From positions 24,272,501 to 24,336,500 of the forward strand of contig NC_133559.1 of the NCBI RefSeq assembly GCF_048773025.1: DNA of 64,000 nt, written 5' to 3'. The notes under the pieces are model-generated. The model saw only the letters and a program-made list of their open reading frames with translations. It was not told the origin of the DNA and ran no database searches. The stretch is from Camelus bactrianus (lineage: Eukaryota > Chordata > Mammalia > Artiodactyla > Camelidae). Position numbers and translations under genes: made by a program. This document shows positions 11,501-21,085 of the stretch, piece after piece; the first letter of the stretch is position 1, and every line of letters begins with the position of its first letter.

Positions 11501-14500
11501 CCTATATAGTTCATGTACTTACTCTTACATTCATTCACCAGCTGTTTGATGAGCACGTACTATGCTCTGGTTCAGTGCTTTCCCTGGGGATAAAGGTGTA
11601 CAAGAACTTCATGGAACATTACATCCTGGGAGAACTGTAAAATAGTGGATGCAAACAATGGATGCAAAAGCTCTCTGCACACTGTAAAGTGCTGTATGGG
11701 TGTACGGCTGCTGTTACTGTGTTGTTGTTACCGTTTGTCATAGTATGCACCCTACCCTGTTCTGCATCAGAGGAAACTGTTCCCCTAAATCATACCAATC
11801 TGATCAGGGAAACAAAATTGATACAAGACAAGTCAAAAATTAAGGGCTGGTCTCCATAGTATCTTTGCCACTTTTCCATAGAACTAAAAATATCGCAAAA
11901 GTTAAAGTTTATTTTTAAAAATTCAAGAGTTCCACTTTGTAGCCTAGCAAGTACACACGGTAAGATTTTAGAAGAGAGAGATGAAAGAGTCAGGAAGGCT
12001 TTCGAGTTCTGACTTTCAGACCTAAATTAAAAGATGCCAGCAACTTCCCACTTCCTGGGTACCCCAAAGTGCCAGACCACCGGAGGCCTCTTTGCCGGCA
12101 CCCCAGAGTGGCTTGGGTGACATCTCCTGATCCAGCCAACTTGGCAAAGAAGGCAGACAGGCCAGATCAGGGCCTCAGACCCAAAAGAATGAAACAGGAC
12201 GCAGGGAAAGGAGGAGGTAGGAGAGGAGGCTCTGCCAAGAGGGGAGGAACGGGACCCCTCAGACTGCTGGCCCCTGGGGACCCCCACCCGCACCGGCCCG
12301 CCCTGCCACTGAGGAGCGTGTCAGCTGTGATGCGCTGTCACAGATCGCCAGCCCCACGTCACTCAGGTTACCTTGTTTCTCTGGGCCCCAGTTAGCAGAC
12401 TCCCCGGAAGTAGGTCCCCAGGCCTCTCCTGTCCAGAGTTGGAAGCAGGGCTGTTTTTATAATGGTTCCGACTCTTAGATCTGCAGCAAAATGACAGGAG
12501 CAAGTGAGAAGGGGTCCAGGGCAGGCCAGCAAGGCTGAGCTGCTCTCTGCTGGAGGATGTTCTACTGCAAAGCGTGGGCAGGAGTCAGGTTGGCCCCAGG
12601 GGCCACAGGGAAAAGCCTTGTCCTCTATTTCACCACCTCGATCTATTAATACCAGAAAAGCAGGCGCTCCTGGGGTTCATAGTACATTTACTAGAAGTGG
12701 CCCCAAACCCTGCAGAAAAGGCTCGGTCTCTGTAGCCTGACATCCGGGAAGGACTTAAATTAGAGCAGTTGGGTTGGTGAGTTCCAGTAGGGCAAAGGCA
12801 CCAGACTTCAGGGCACCAGGACAGGTGCCAGCACAAAAGGCTCTTCCCTGCTGGTCGTATCTCAGGGGATCGCCCATTCTCAGGGCACAGGAGTGGGTAG
12901 AGGACAGGCACCCCAGCCCCAGGCAGGACCCAATCATGAGAACTTTTGCGAGGCCACATCTGTTCTGAGGCCAACATAGAATTCAGGCCCTATTTTAGGA
13001 TGGATCTCAAGTAACCTCACAGATCTGGGGACTCACGCGGGTTTGGGGAGCTGTGTCTCGGAATTAAGACTCCCTCCCTCCAAGTGTCCATGTTAACAGC
13101 TGGCCTGGGCCATCCTGGGCTCCCCCAACATCCCTGAGGCCAGAACAAAAGCAGATGGGCTTCCGAAGATGAGGAGCCAGCACCAGAGGACATAAGGTTT
13201 GCCTAAGATAGTCTGAGTTTGGCAGAATCGTGTTGAACTGGTCTCTTCTTTCCCACTTACTGGTACTGGATCTCACTACTCTGGTCTTCACGATGATGTT
13301 CACTGAGGCACTTTTGATCTCGATAATCTTCATGCCAGATGTAAGGACTCCCTTGCCTTGGCACTGCACCCTCAGAGAAAACAAAATAAAGACAGGTCAC
13401 TTCCTACTCCTGAAAGTTCAGAAGAATAGTAGCAATCTGTAAAGCAGAGTTACTGGAGCACAGCAGGTATAAAAACATTCAGTCATCCCTCTGTATCCAG
13501 AGGGGAATTGGTTTCAGGACCCGGGGAAGTTCAAGTCCCTTATATACAATGGTGTAGTGTTGGCACATAACCTGTGCACATCCTCCATTTACTTTAAATC
13601 ATCTCTAGGTAACTTATAATGCCTAATATCATGTAAATGCTGTGTAAATAGTTGTAAATTCAGTGTAGATACTATATAAATAGTTTCCTGCAGCAGTAAA
13701 TTCAGTTTTTAGGAATTTCCTGGAATTTTTTTTTCTTCGAATATTTTCAATCCGCCGTTGGTTGAATTGGCAGATGCAGAACCCATGCATGGACACAAAA
13801 GGCTGGCTGCATTTGCCAAATTGACTAAAAATGATGAGTGAAAGCTAACAGTGGACGTCTGTAAGCTGCTTCTCAGTCCCCTCTAAATAAATTAGCACAG
13901 CTGTATACAATTGTACAACAGTAGGGGCCCTGTGTGTGTTTTCCACGTGGAAACAGCTTTCTCTTTGCTGGCAGGTCAGAAGTGCCATTAGCACATACTC
14001 ATGATAGCCTCACTACTGGTATGAAGTATACATTCCTTTCTGTGCGTATCTGCCACCTTCAGGGTGAATGATGGTCAGACTCATTACGGCCCAGTCCCAC
14101 TCTTGGTGACTTCACTGTTAAGAACTGACTTCACTGTCACTTTATCAGAGGCTATCATCTCGGCTATAATGAAGAGGAGAAGAAAAACGTGGATGAAGTG
14201 CAAACCATCCATAATACTAGTAACGTAATGACAGTTTCAGTACCGTCAACCACACATACAAAGAAAAATGACTGCTTTCTACCTCCATCTCTTCTCCTCA
14301 AGACATCTAGCCGCAGTGGCCCCATCCGGCTGAGAAAGAAGTGGGTGGGGGCGGGGCTCTAGCTTCGGCAGAGCAGGAGACCCAGGGTGAGGCTGTGAGC
14401 ACGGCCCTGTCGGCCTCTGGTCTGTCAGCCCGACTGCACTGTCCTAAAGGCTGCTTGGAGATGACTCCATACCTCTTTCTTCCTGCAGCTGCTGCGGGTG

Positions 14501-16399
14501 TCCAAGGTAGTAATAACTTCCATAGGCGTATTCTTCCCTTAGGGCTGGGGAATGATAGCTCTGATACAGATCCTCCATGCCCGGCCTAGAGAACCACCAA
14601 GAAGGCCCGTCACTCAAGGATAAGTGTGGTAGAGAGAGAGACCAGTGGGGGACTTGACAAACCAGACGACTTCAGAGGACAGACTTGTGACCCCATCTAG
14701 AATCTGCTCTAAAGCCACAGTTCCTTCTAGATCCTATAACCAGAAAATCCAGAATCAGAGTAGAACTAGGACCTTTGTGTCAGCACAAGCCTGGGATTTT
14801 TATTGCAAAACCATAGCCAAGTATCTCATTCTCCTTCTCCATGACCCCTCTTCGTCCTCAAATACATACATCCAACAGCACAAGGTATTTTCTGAGAAAA
14901 CACTGTCCTGATACCATCTTAGGAAACCTCTTCCCGAGATGACTGTGTAAGTACCCAATAGGCCACTGTAATTCCCATGCATATTACAGATGGAAATGAG
15001 ATGAAGAAGTCAAGTTCAAATTTATACTGTATGGCACAGGGAGCTATATTCACTATCTTGTAGTAACCTAGAATGAAAAAGAATATGAAAATGAATCTAT
15101 GTATGTATATGAATGACTGAAACATTATGTTATACACCAGAAACTGACACAACATTGTAAAATGACTGTACTCCAATAAAAAAGAACGCAAATTTTAAAA
15201 ATGTTTAAAAAGTCAAGTTGGGCCATCTTAAATCTGATTGCTTTTATCACCTCTGTTCTTAAAATAACCTCCTTCCAGAATTCAACAATACAAAAAGGGA
15301 CAAAACGAAAAGGGTCATGTTGTTAATATTTTTATCAATTAGTAATTCTTTAGTATTCCCTAGGGGCAGAATTCTTTACCATAGTTGTCATAACTTCAAC
15401 CCTAACTCTGGAGGCAGGAATGATCACCCCTGTCTATCAAAGTAGAAGACAGACAGCTTGAACAGTTCATAAAATATTAAGTCCAGGAGCAGGAACTCTA
15501 GATTCTCCTAGAATGGCCTCACTGAGACCTCTTCATTCTGAATTTGGAGTATAGAAGCTTCTATTTGCTTTCTCTGAGGTTTTTGTTGTTTTGTTTGTTT
15601 TTTAAGTTTCTATTCTTTCATTCAATGCATATTTTTTCTGTGTGCTGATTACACTATAGGTACTGTTCTGGACATTAGGGCTCTTCTGGGTGCTAACCCT
15701 GGGTCAGAGTCACCCAAAGATGCTAAGGAACCTTTTACTGGGACTCATGAGAAAAACTTTTCCGTAGTCTACAAATATTGCCTTTTGTGATCCCACAGTA
15801 AGAGGGTCTCATCCGCTATCTTGAATTGCATCATTCTTTCTACCCACTCCCCTGCCCCCAACACCCAATCACACTGTGATGCGTCTTTAAGAAGCTCCCC
15901 TAGTGGATAAAGAGGAGAAAAATACTGTATTTTTGGTCACCAAAATCCAATTTGGGAGAAGAAAGGGTTTAGCTAAGTCAGTGTAGTAGGACGGAGATGG
16001 AAAAAAGGAAAAAAAAAGAGGAGAAATAAAAGGAGAAGGAAAAGAACAATCTGCTCACAGGCATTTAGGAGAGTCGGGTCAGTTCCGAGCTCTGAGCCCA
16101 TACCTTGGGTACAACTGACTGGGATAACCACCTTCATAATAGGTAACCCTGGACACAGGCTGACGCCACTCCCCAGGCCTGGGCACGTAACGTGGCTGCT
16201 GGTGGTCTGCCCTGGGGTCCTGCTGTGGCTGGGGGCTCCTGCCCACATCTTGCCTTTGATGGAACTTCTCTCCATTGTGCCAAGAGTGAGGAGCAGGCGG
16301 ATAATATCCATCTCTCCTAAGCCCTCGGTCTGGATCCTTTGATGGTGCTGGCGGCCTCCCCCATGGCTGAGGCGGCCACTGGGGAACCCAAGGTTCCAT
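2421..16399 (-). CDS. SEC16B: SEC16B, N-terminal half (11 coding exons, 3' part off the window)
   Basis: SEC16B is a peripheral membrane scaffold of ER exit sites that helps assemble COPII coats; the family is also linked to peroxisome biogenesis and lipid handling. The start is the ATG at 16399, beginning [15 protein letters not shown]. The joined exons give 509 codons without a stop: a proline, tyrosine and histidine-rich N terminus (about residues 1-250), then the start of the Sec16 central conserved domain ([18 protein letters not shown], near 265), [19 protein letters not shown] (near 327) and the beginning of the helical ACE1 part ([17 protein letters not shown], from 450). Exon lengths are 296, 113, 103, 109, 145, 152, 62, 136, 231, 98 and 82 nt, and each junction keeps the frame. 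Human SEC16B is about 1060 residues, so roughly half lies beyond position 1. CRYZL2 lies upstream on the same strand. The identification rests on remembered family sequence, but the match is extensive. Confidence 0.95.
2910..2942. repeat. 7-bp tandem repeat (TCAGCCC)n
   Basis: Almost five perfect copies of the unit are present in the intron just upstream of SEC16B exon 11, within a GC-rich stretch. Confidence 0.9.
3278..3372 (-). mobile_element. camelid SINE, diverged and short
   Basis: The reversed B box GGTTCAATCC, the CACGAGGTCC word and the CTCAGTGGTAGCC A-box remnant are present. It is more diverged than its neighbours. Confidence 0.8.
3660..3801 (+). mobile_element. camelid SINE with 13-bp target duplication
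   Basis: It has GGCTCAGTGGTAGAGCATAT, GCTTAGCACGCACAAGGTCC, a GGTTCAATCCCC B box and an A-rich tail. AAGAGAAGTTGAG flanks it exactly at 3647-3659 and 3802-3814. Confidence 0.95.
3830..4673. other. SEC16B intron, nothing firm recognised
   Basis: A C+T-rich stretch at about 3890-4330 could be an old L2 remnant, but I cannot place it with confidence. No coding signal is present. Confidence 0.4.
4674..4771 (-). CDS. SEC16B: SEC16B coding exon 10 (start of the ACE1-type helical region)
   Basis: The acceptor is GTTTTCAG| at 4772 and the donor is AGTAG|GTAAGC. The exon encodes [20 protein letters not shown] and [12 protein letters not shown]. In Sec16 proteins this begins the ancestral coatomer element that binds Sec13. 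Confidence 0.95.
5660..5684. repeat. (GT)n microsatellite
   Basis: About twelve uninterrupted TG units lie in the SEC16B GC-AG intron. The rest of 4772-6100 holds nothing I recognise. Confidence 0.95.
6110..6672 (+). mobile_element. two old L1 3'-end pieces
   Basis: Around 6140-6210 the words ATTGTACACTTTAAGTATCG and TATACCTCAACTT mark an old L1 3' terminus. From about 6340 the GTGGTTCCACTTCTAGGAAT and CTATCCTAACAA words are from the end of an L1 ORF2. Confidence 0.65.
6673..6734 (-). mobile_element. short L1 3' end
   Basis: TTTTTTATTGAAGTATAGTT and GTTGTGTTAGTTTCAGGTG are the reverse of the terminal bases of camelid L1s. It abuts a plus-strand L1 end directly. Confidence 0.7.
6735..7105 (+). 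mobile_element. camelid-type L1 3' end
   Basis: ORF2-end words (GGTGGGAATGTAATTTGGTG, CAGCCACTGTGGAGAACAG) are followed by the typical 3' UTR words CTGTATAGCACAGGGAAATA and TTTGACACAACATTGTAAAA and a final CAATAAAAAA. Internal ORF2 sequence is missing. Confidence 0.85.
7269..7499 (-). CDS. SEC16B: SEC16B coding exon 9 (ends at a GC donor)
   Basis: The exon starts after GCCTTGCAG| at 7500 with [20 protein letters not shown] and continues through [19 protein letters not shown] to LLYYGRKK. No GT follows the final Lys codons. The sequence is AGGAAGAAG|GCAAGT, the usual form of a GC-AG splice donor, and the next exon joins in phase with EALEW, as expected for the protein. Confidence 0.95.
7984..8119 (-). 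CDS. SEC16B: SEC16B coding exon 8
   Basis: The acceptor is CTCCCTAG| at 8120 and the donor is AACGGG|GTCAGT. The exon encodes [37 protein letters not shown] and VLLCRQNG, a strongly conserved part of the central domain. Confidence 0.96.
8285..8366 (-). repeat. MIR fragment
   Basis: CCATTTTACAGAGGAGGAAA and CTGAGGCTCAGAGACTTGAA are the reversed 3' half of MIR. It lies in the SEC16B intron between exons 7 and 8. Confidence 0.75.
8378..8640 (+). repeat. MIR split by a short L1 insertion
   Basis: The left part has GTTTAAATCTAGCCTGCCAC. The right part has CTCCTCTGAGCCTCTGCTC and TAGGGGTAATTTT. They are interrupted at 8443-8561. Confidence 0.65.
8443..8561 (-). mobile_element. short L1 3' end with target duplication
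   Basis: The CACCTTTATTGTGGTATGG and CAGGTGTACAGTTTGATGAA words are a reversed old-type L1 end. CAGCTTACRTAAGTTTTTT flanks it at 8424-8442 and 8562-8580 with one mismatch. Confidence 0.7.
8642..8765 (+). mobile_element. camelid SINE with internal deletion
   Basis: The A-box part GGGTATAGCTCAGTGGTAGA runs almost directly into CTGGGTTCAATCCCC, so about 30 bases between A and B boxes are missing. The tail has CCTAATTACCTTCCCC. Confidence 0.92.
9150..9290 (-). repeat. MIR fragment
   Basis: GGGAAAACTGAGGCTCAGAG and AACCCAGATCCTCTGACACC are reversed MIR words. Confidence 0.65.
9791..9852 (-). CDS. SEC16B: SEC16B coding exon 7
   Basis: This short 62-nt exon lies between the acceptor TTGTTCCAG| at 9853 and the donor GATTAG|GTAAAT. 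It encodes [20 protein letters not shown] and two bases of an Arg codon. Confidence 0.94.
10230..10381 (-). CDS. SEC16B: SEC16B coding exon 6, start of the central conserved domain
   Basis: The exon begins after TTGGTCAG| at 10382 and ends GTGGAG|GTAAGC. It encodes [20 protein letters not shown], then [20 protein letters not shown] and [11 protein letters not shown]. The [14 protein letters not shown] segment is the hallmark opening of the Sec16 central domain. A second AG lies 2 nt inside the exon; using it would break the frame, so the outer AG is the real site. Confidence 0.95.
11024..11168 (-). CDS. SEC16B: SEC16B coding exon 5
   Basis: The acceptor is AATTTCCAG| at 11169 and the donor is GGCTG|GTGGGT. 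The exon encodes [20 protein letters not shown], then [13 protein letters not shown] and AWSPIQA, the serine-rich linker before the central domain. Confidence 0.93.
11345..11530 (+). repeat. MIR
   Basis: GAATTCAAGTCCCAGCTTTG, CTTGAACAAGTAACTTAGAC and ATAATGCCTACCC follow in MIR order. It lies between SEC16B exons 4 and 5. Confidence 0.8.
12372..12480 (-). CDS. SEC16B: SEC16B coding exon 4
   Basis: The acceptor is TTGCTGCAG| at 12481 and the donor is AACAAG|GTAACC. The exon encodes [19 protein letters not shown], then [17 protein letters not shown], and ends on a whole codon. Confidence 0.92.
13261..13363 (-). CDS. SEC16B: SEC16B coding exon 3
   Basis: The acceptor GGTGCAG| at 13364 and donor CCA|GTAAGT frame 103 nt encoding [17 protein letters not shown] and then [10 protein letters not shown]. 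The polypyrimidine tract is weak, but the reading frame and the family match are clear. Confidence 0.92.
13480..13810 (+). mobile_element. Tigger-type (TcMar) non-autonomous DNA transposon
   Basis: It starts CAGTCATCCCTCTGTATCC, has CAAGTCCCTTATATACAATG and TTTAAATCATCTCTAGGTAA inside, and ends with TTTTCAATCCGCCGTTGGTT and GGCTGGCTGC, an imperfect inverted match to the start. This layout fits a Tigger-derived MITE. It lies in the SEC16B intron between exons 2 and 3. No transposase frame is left. Confidence 0.8.
14473..14585 (-). CDS. SEC16B: SEC16B coding exon 2
   Basis: The exon runs from the acceptor CTCTAG| at 14586 to the donor AAAGAG|GTATGG. It encodes [20 protein letters not shown] and then [11 protein letters not shown], a tyrosine-rich stretch typical of the protein. 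It enters in phase 2 and leaves after one base of a Val codon. Confidence 0.93.
15017..15209 (+). mobile_element. young camelid L1 3' end with target duplication
   Basis: CTGTATGGCACAGGGAGCTA, TATACACCAGAAACTGACAC and ACTCCAATAAAAAA mark the 3' UTR. AAGTCAAGTT flanks it exactly at 15007-15016 and 15210-15219. Confidence 0.92.
15215..16103. other. SEC16B intron 1 remainder, nothing recognised
   Basis: There are no clear repeats apart from a purine-rich run near 15996-16045, and no coding signal. Confidence 0.4.
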
Positions 16400-16457
16400 C
16401 CCTGACCCTCTGAATTTCTCCCGTATTTTGAGTCAGTTGTGTAATTATTTTATCCTC
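16104..16457 (-). CDS. SEC16B: SEC16B first coding exon (5' UTR 16457-16400, ATG at 16399)
   Basis: The acceptor is a T-rich tract ending TCTGCAG at 16458. A 58-nt leader follows, then the ATG at 16399-16397 in context GGTCAGGGATGG. The exon encodes residues 1-98 plus two bases of an Arg codon and ends CCAAG|GTATGG at 16104. It holds the [12 protein letters not shown]-like and [12 protein letters not shown] motifs of the SEC16B N terminus. Because an acceptor precedes the ATG, at least one non-coding exon must lie upstream. Confidence 0.95.
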
Positions 16458-16849
16458 CTGCAGACAAAACAAAAAGACAAAAATAAATGAATCATCATTT
16501 TTAGGTCCATGTCCGAATTTGATGGTTGATTAGGTTTTGTGGAAGAAGCACCTATGGTCCTCATAACCTTCTATCTGAAACAAACCACACGGGCGCTGAT
16601 GTAGAGATATCTGAAAAAATCCCAAGCAGATACTTGAAATAAATAACAGGCTAGATAATTACATGGATGCTGCTGTAAAAATTAAAAAGTATATTTGGAG
16701 CAACAATAGATGTGGGAGGCATGGGAGAGAGAGAACAGTAACAGATGAAAACAGTATCAGAATATTCCGATTAAATAAATGTTTGCTCATTTGTGCCACC
16801 ACAAGTGTTTATTCAGCACGTACTACGGCGGCCCTTTGTTGTCATAGAA

Positions 16850-17070
16850 ATAGAGTGGACCTTAGACAGAGCTAGACCACAGTTCAAATCCTAACTCTGC
16901 TGTTTAGCTGTCAGCTAATTAAATGTTTCAAGTCTTCATTTCCTTGCCCACAGAATGAGGACCGTAATGATTAGGTGCAGGTCACTGTCAAAGTTAGAGC
17001 TAACTTGCAGAAAGTGCCCAACACACCATCTGGCATATAGTAATTGTTCAACAAATAGTAATTAGTGTTA
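16850..17070 (+). repeat. MIR
   Basis: CAGTTCAAATCCTAACTCTG, GTCTTCATTTCCTTGCCC and AGTAATTGTTCAACAAATAG follow in MIR order, upstream of SEC16B. Confidence 0.8.
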
Positions 17071-17144
17071 TCAGAGAAAGCTTAGGGTAGTGTGAGGAGC
17101 TGAAGGCATTTTCTAAACAAAAAGAAGCTTAAAGTGACCTCAAG

Positions 17145-17280
17145 TCGGGGGAGGGTATAGCTCAGCAGTAGAATGCATGCTTAACATGCAGGAGGTCCTG
17201 GGTTCAATCCCCAGTACCTCCATTAAAATAAATAAATAAACCCAATTACCTCCACCACCCCCTCACAAAAAAAGATTTAA

Positions 17281-17359
<79 letters not shown>

Positions 17360-17407
17360 GAATAAGTAATACTAATTACCTCCTCCAAAAAAAATTTTTT
17401 TTAAAAG
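17145..17407 (+). mobile_element. camelid SINE whose tail expanded to an (ATA)n tract
   Basis: A full SINE head (GGGTATAGCTCAGCAGTAGA, GCTTAACATGCAGGAGGTCC, GGTTCAATCCCC) is followed by the CCAATTACCTCC tail word, a long ATA tract and a second tail-like stretch. GTGACCTCAAG flanks the whole at 17134-17144 and 17408-17418, so tract and second tail belong to the insertion. Confidence 0.95.
17279..17357. repeat. (ATA)n microsatellite, about 26 units
   Basis: A nearly perfect trinucleotide tract inside the tail of the SINE, and thus probably length-variable between animals. Confidence 0.97.
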
Positions 17408-18013
17408 GTGACCTCAAGAGACATCTCTTCTGAAATTTTAAATTAAAGTCTTAGAAGAACTAGGCCCTATAATCCAGCCATGCCCATCCCTTCCCCAGGG
17501 GAACCGATGAGACACAAGTTTGGGGTTGCTTCCGTGGCAAGCTAGAGAGCCATGTCTCAGTCATCTTCCTGGCCAGAGATCTTAAAACCTGGAAGTCTCC
17601 CCCAGCATTAAACTGATTTTCCCCACTTATTCTTCAAAAATGGGAAACAGCTCCAGAGAACAAGTTACCTTCCAAGCTTCTCTGCCCATATGGCAGAGCA
17701 GCACCTGCATCCAGCTGCCTCCAAAGAAAAAGCACATGTCAGACCTCACTCCTGTTCTCGGCTCTCTAGTGTTAGGAGAATGCAGAGCTCAGCCAGACCC
17801 CGTGTCTCTCCTCCCCTGAGAACCATTTTAGGTCGAAAGAGTCTGATCCACTTCAGTTAACTTGCTCCCACTCCTGAAACTCCCAGCCCAACATAAAAAT
17901 GCATATCAGAACAAAAGGTCAAAGGTGTGTGTTGAAATCAAGACGTCACTCTGCTCGAAGGCCGTGGAGCCAGGGTCCACAGCAATGAGCTGAGAGCGGT
18001 AAGCAGAACATAC

Positions 18014-18720
18014 CTGAAGAGCAAGGCGCAGAAGTGCCTTCCACCTCAGGAGCAGTCACGGCTCAGGACGACCTGCACCTTCCTTCCCGCATCAGCCCCC
18101 TTCCTGGAAAAAGCCAGGCACAATGAGACCCTTTTCCAGCAACTCCCAGCAAAGACCAAGTGCCCCAGACACAGTGAAAGGGTAGCTGGATCTTTCCTGA
18201 AGGCCCTTGGAACTTGATACCAATGGGACACAAGGAAGCTCAGCAAGAAGAAAGCCTCTTCCACCTTGTCCCCAGATACTGTCCCCAGACAGCCCTTCTC
18301 CCACTGCAAAGACACAACGTTCAGTCTCTGCGCCAAAGTCAACTCCAGTTGATTTTTGTGGCCAAGATATAACTCCAGTAGGTTAGACCTCAGGTTACAA
18401 TTAAGGAGCCCAGATGAAAAGCACTGAAGATTCTCCAAATGAAGGCATTGCATCTGCAGTGACAAGTCACACTTACACGCTCACATACATGACCTTCCCT
18501 GGCCCCAGGAAGAGCACTCTTGCCTTTCCTAATCTGACGCCGCTGCAAGCACAGCGAAGAGAAAGACAGAAGCTCGCGCTCCCACAAACCTGCTCGGGCG
18601 CCTGGCTCCCCGCCTCCCCTCAGCGCCGCTCCAGGGCTGTCTGCTCCCCTCTGGGAGACTGTCAAAGTCCAGGTGCCACATCTACCGAGACCCACCTGGC
18701 CCTCAGACCCACAGCCTGTC
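18014..18720 (-). promoter_or_regulatory. candidate SEC16B promoter region and 5' non-coding exon
   Basis: SEC16B needs a non-coding exon upstream of 16457. On the minus strand a strong donor, CTTGCTCTTCAG|GTATGT, ends at 18014. Behind it, about 18540-18700 is the most G+C and CpG rich stretch of the neighbourhood (CGCGC, GGCGCC and GGGCG words). Together they could be a first exon and its promoter. No TATA box or conserved coding is visible, so this is inference; the exon's 5' border is unknown. Confidence 0.35.
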
Positions 18721-18984
18721 AGCTACCTTTGCAACTGCCCGGCCCCCAGGGAGCTGATTCATGAGGGCAAAGTACGGCCCCGCTCCCTCCGTCGGACAGA
18801 CCTGGCTTGGTGTGTTTGCTCAGAACCCTGTCCCAGGCTCCTGCTTCTGTTTGCTTGGTCGTGGGCTGAGCCAGGTTCACTCCCATACGAAAGCATCCAA
18901 AACCCCACAGCAAACAAGGAACAGAGACCCGAGGGAGAGGAAATCCAGCAAGCCCCGAGGCAGCCTGGCCTGCTGAGAAGAGCA

Positions 18985-19115
18985 CCCCGTTCTATACTAT
19001 GTGACTCACGGCTGGGCCACAGGCTGGCCCTATTGCTTAATTCGTCCGAGTCTCAGCTTCTTCGCTGAAAGGAGAATAACAATACTTAGCTTATGAGGGT
19101 CACTATGAGGACTGC
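18985..19115 (+). repeat. MIR
   Basis: GAGTCTCAGCTTCTTCGCTG, GGAGAATAACAATACTTAGC and the following GAGGGTCACTATGAGGACT fit MIR. Confidence 0.65.
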
Positions 19116-19224
19116 AGGTGGACCTCAGACATATCACTGGTTTGTCCAGACCACCACCATAGAGCAAATATTGCAATCGAGTGAGTCACACGAATTTGTT
19201 GGTTACTCAGTGCATACAAAAGTT

Positions 19225-20150
19225 ACATTTAAAACAACCCAATTAAAAAATGGGCAGAAGAACTGAACAGACATTTTTCCAAAGAGGAGATACAGATGGC
19301 CAAGAGGCACATGAAAAGATGCTCAACATCACTAACCACCAGGGAAATGCAAATCACAACCACAATGAGATACCACCTCACACCTGCCAGAATAGCGATC
19401 ATCAAAAAGAACAAATAACAAATGTTGGTGAGGACACGGAGAAGAGGGAACCCTCGTACACTGTTGATGGGAATGTAAATTGGTGCAGCGGCTGCGGAAA
19501 ACAGTGTAGAGCTTTCTCACAAAAACTAAAAATAGAACTACCATAAGACCCAGCAATTCCAGTCCTGGGTATATAGCCAAAAAGAACAAAAACAAAACCC
19601 AAAACACTAATTCAAAAAGATACCTGCATCCCGATGTTCATAGTAGCACTATTTACAATTGCCAAGACAGACACCACCTAAGTGTCCATCAACAGATAAG
19701 TGGATAAAGAAGGTGTGGTGTGTACACACACACAAACACACACACACACGCAATGGAATACTGAGCCATAAAAAAGAGCAAATTTTGTCATTTGCAGCCA
19801 TGTGGATGGACTTGGAGGGCATTACGCTAAGTGAAGTAAGTCAGAAAGGAAAGACAAATACTGTATGATATCACTTACATGTATGATATCATATGAAATC
19901 TAAACATATGTGGAATTTTAAAAAACCATAAATATAACATAATAGAAGAATATAACATAAAAGAAGCAGACCCACAGATATAGAGAACAAACTAGTGGTT
20001 ACCAGTGGGGAGAGGGAAGAGGTGAGGGGAATTAAGGAGGTGGGGGAAAAAAGGTCGTTATGAGATTGTATGAAATCATGTGTGTGAAACTTTTGAAAAT
20101 TGTTAAGCACTATAGAATTTAGAGTCCTTCATTGATAAATAAAATTTTTT
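19225..20150 (+). mobile_element. L1, end of ORF2 and 3' UTR
   Basis: Long L1 match: AATGGGCAGAAGAACTGAAC, CACTAACCACCAGGGAAATG, GATGGACTTGGAGGGCATTA, then TAGTGGTTACCAGTGGGGAG and an A-rich end. The 5' part is missing. A small CA-rich run lies near 19724-19749. No intact reverse transcriptase remains. Confidence 0.9.
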
Positions 20151-20924
20151 AAAAAGTTACATTAACACTATACTGTAGTCTAAGTGTGCAATAGTATGTC
20201 TAAAAAAAAGTCTGTATCTTAATTTAAAAATACTTCATTGCTAAAAAAATGCCAAAATAATTATAATAGTAACATCCAAGATCACTGATCACAGATCACC
20301 ATAACACATAGTTTGAAATATTGCCAGAATTACCAAAATGTGACATAGAGACACGGAGTTTACAAGTGCTGTTGAAAGAACGGTGCCGATAGACTTGCTG
20401 GACGCAGGGTTGCCAGAAACCTTCAGTTTGTAAAAAACACAATAAAGTGAAGCGATATAAAACAAAATATGCCTTTAAATGTTGGTGAAGTGGCACATGG
20501 TTTATAATTATGTATGCTCTATAACTAAGTATTATCTTTTCCTTTCACAAGAGATGAGTTAATTCCCCTGGCTGAGGCAGGAGAGTACTCTCTGGTGGGT
20601 AGTCAGTGCCCGGCTTGTCTGGTTTGGGTTTTTCTCATTCGTGTTTCTCTCCATTGGGTTCTGGTTGTGTATCAGTTGAGTTAATTGGATGGGAGGCAAA
20701 TTTAAGTGCCCAATATTGAACTGAAGGCACTGAAAAGTTTCTTCTATTACAACAAGAATATAATCTCTCTTGTTTGAAAAATACATTTCTTCAGGTAAAC
20801 ACAGAGAAGCACGTGTCTGCTTTTGAATTAACATTTTAAAGTTCAGCAAATCAGCAACTACAGTTAATAATACTGTATTGTATAATTGAAATTTACTGAG
20901 CAAATAGAACTTAAGAGCTCTCAC

Positions 20925-21085
20925 ACAAAAAAGATAAATATATGATATGATGGTTGTGTTAATTAATTTGATTGTGGTAATCCTTTACAATGTAAACATA
21001 TATCAATCATCATGTTGTTCACTTTAAATATATTACAATTTTATTTGTCAGTTATACCTCAATAAAGCTTAAAAATAAAAATTAA
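20925..21085 (+). mobile_element. old L1 3' end
   Basis: ATGATGGTTGTGTTAATTAA, TTTACAATGTAAACATATAT and GTCAGTTATACCTCAATAAA are the terminal bases of an older L1 subfamily. A partial second copy of the end follows at about 21150-21205, after an (ATTA)n run. Confidence 0.75.
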
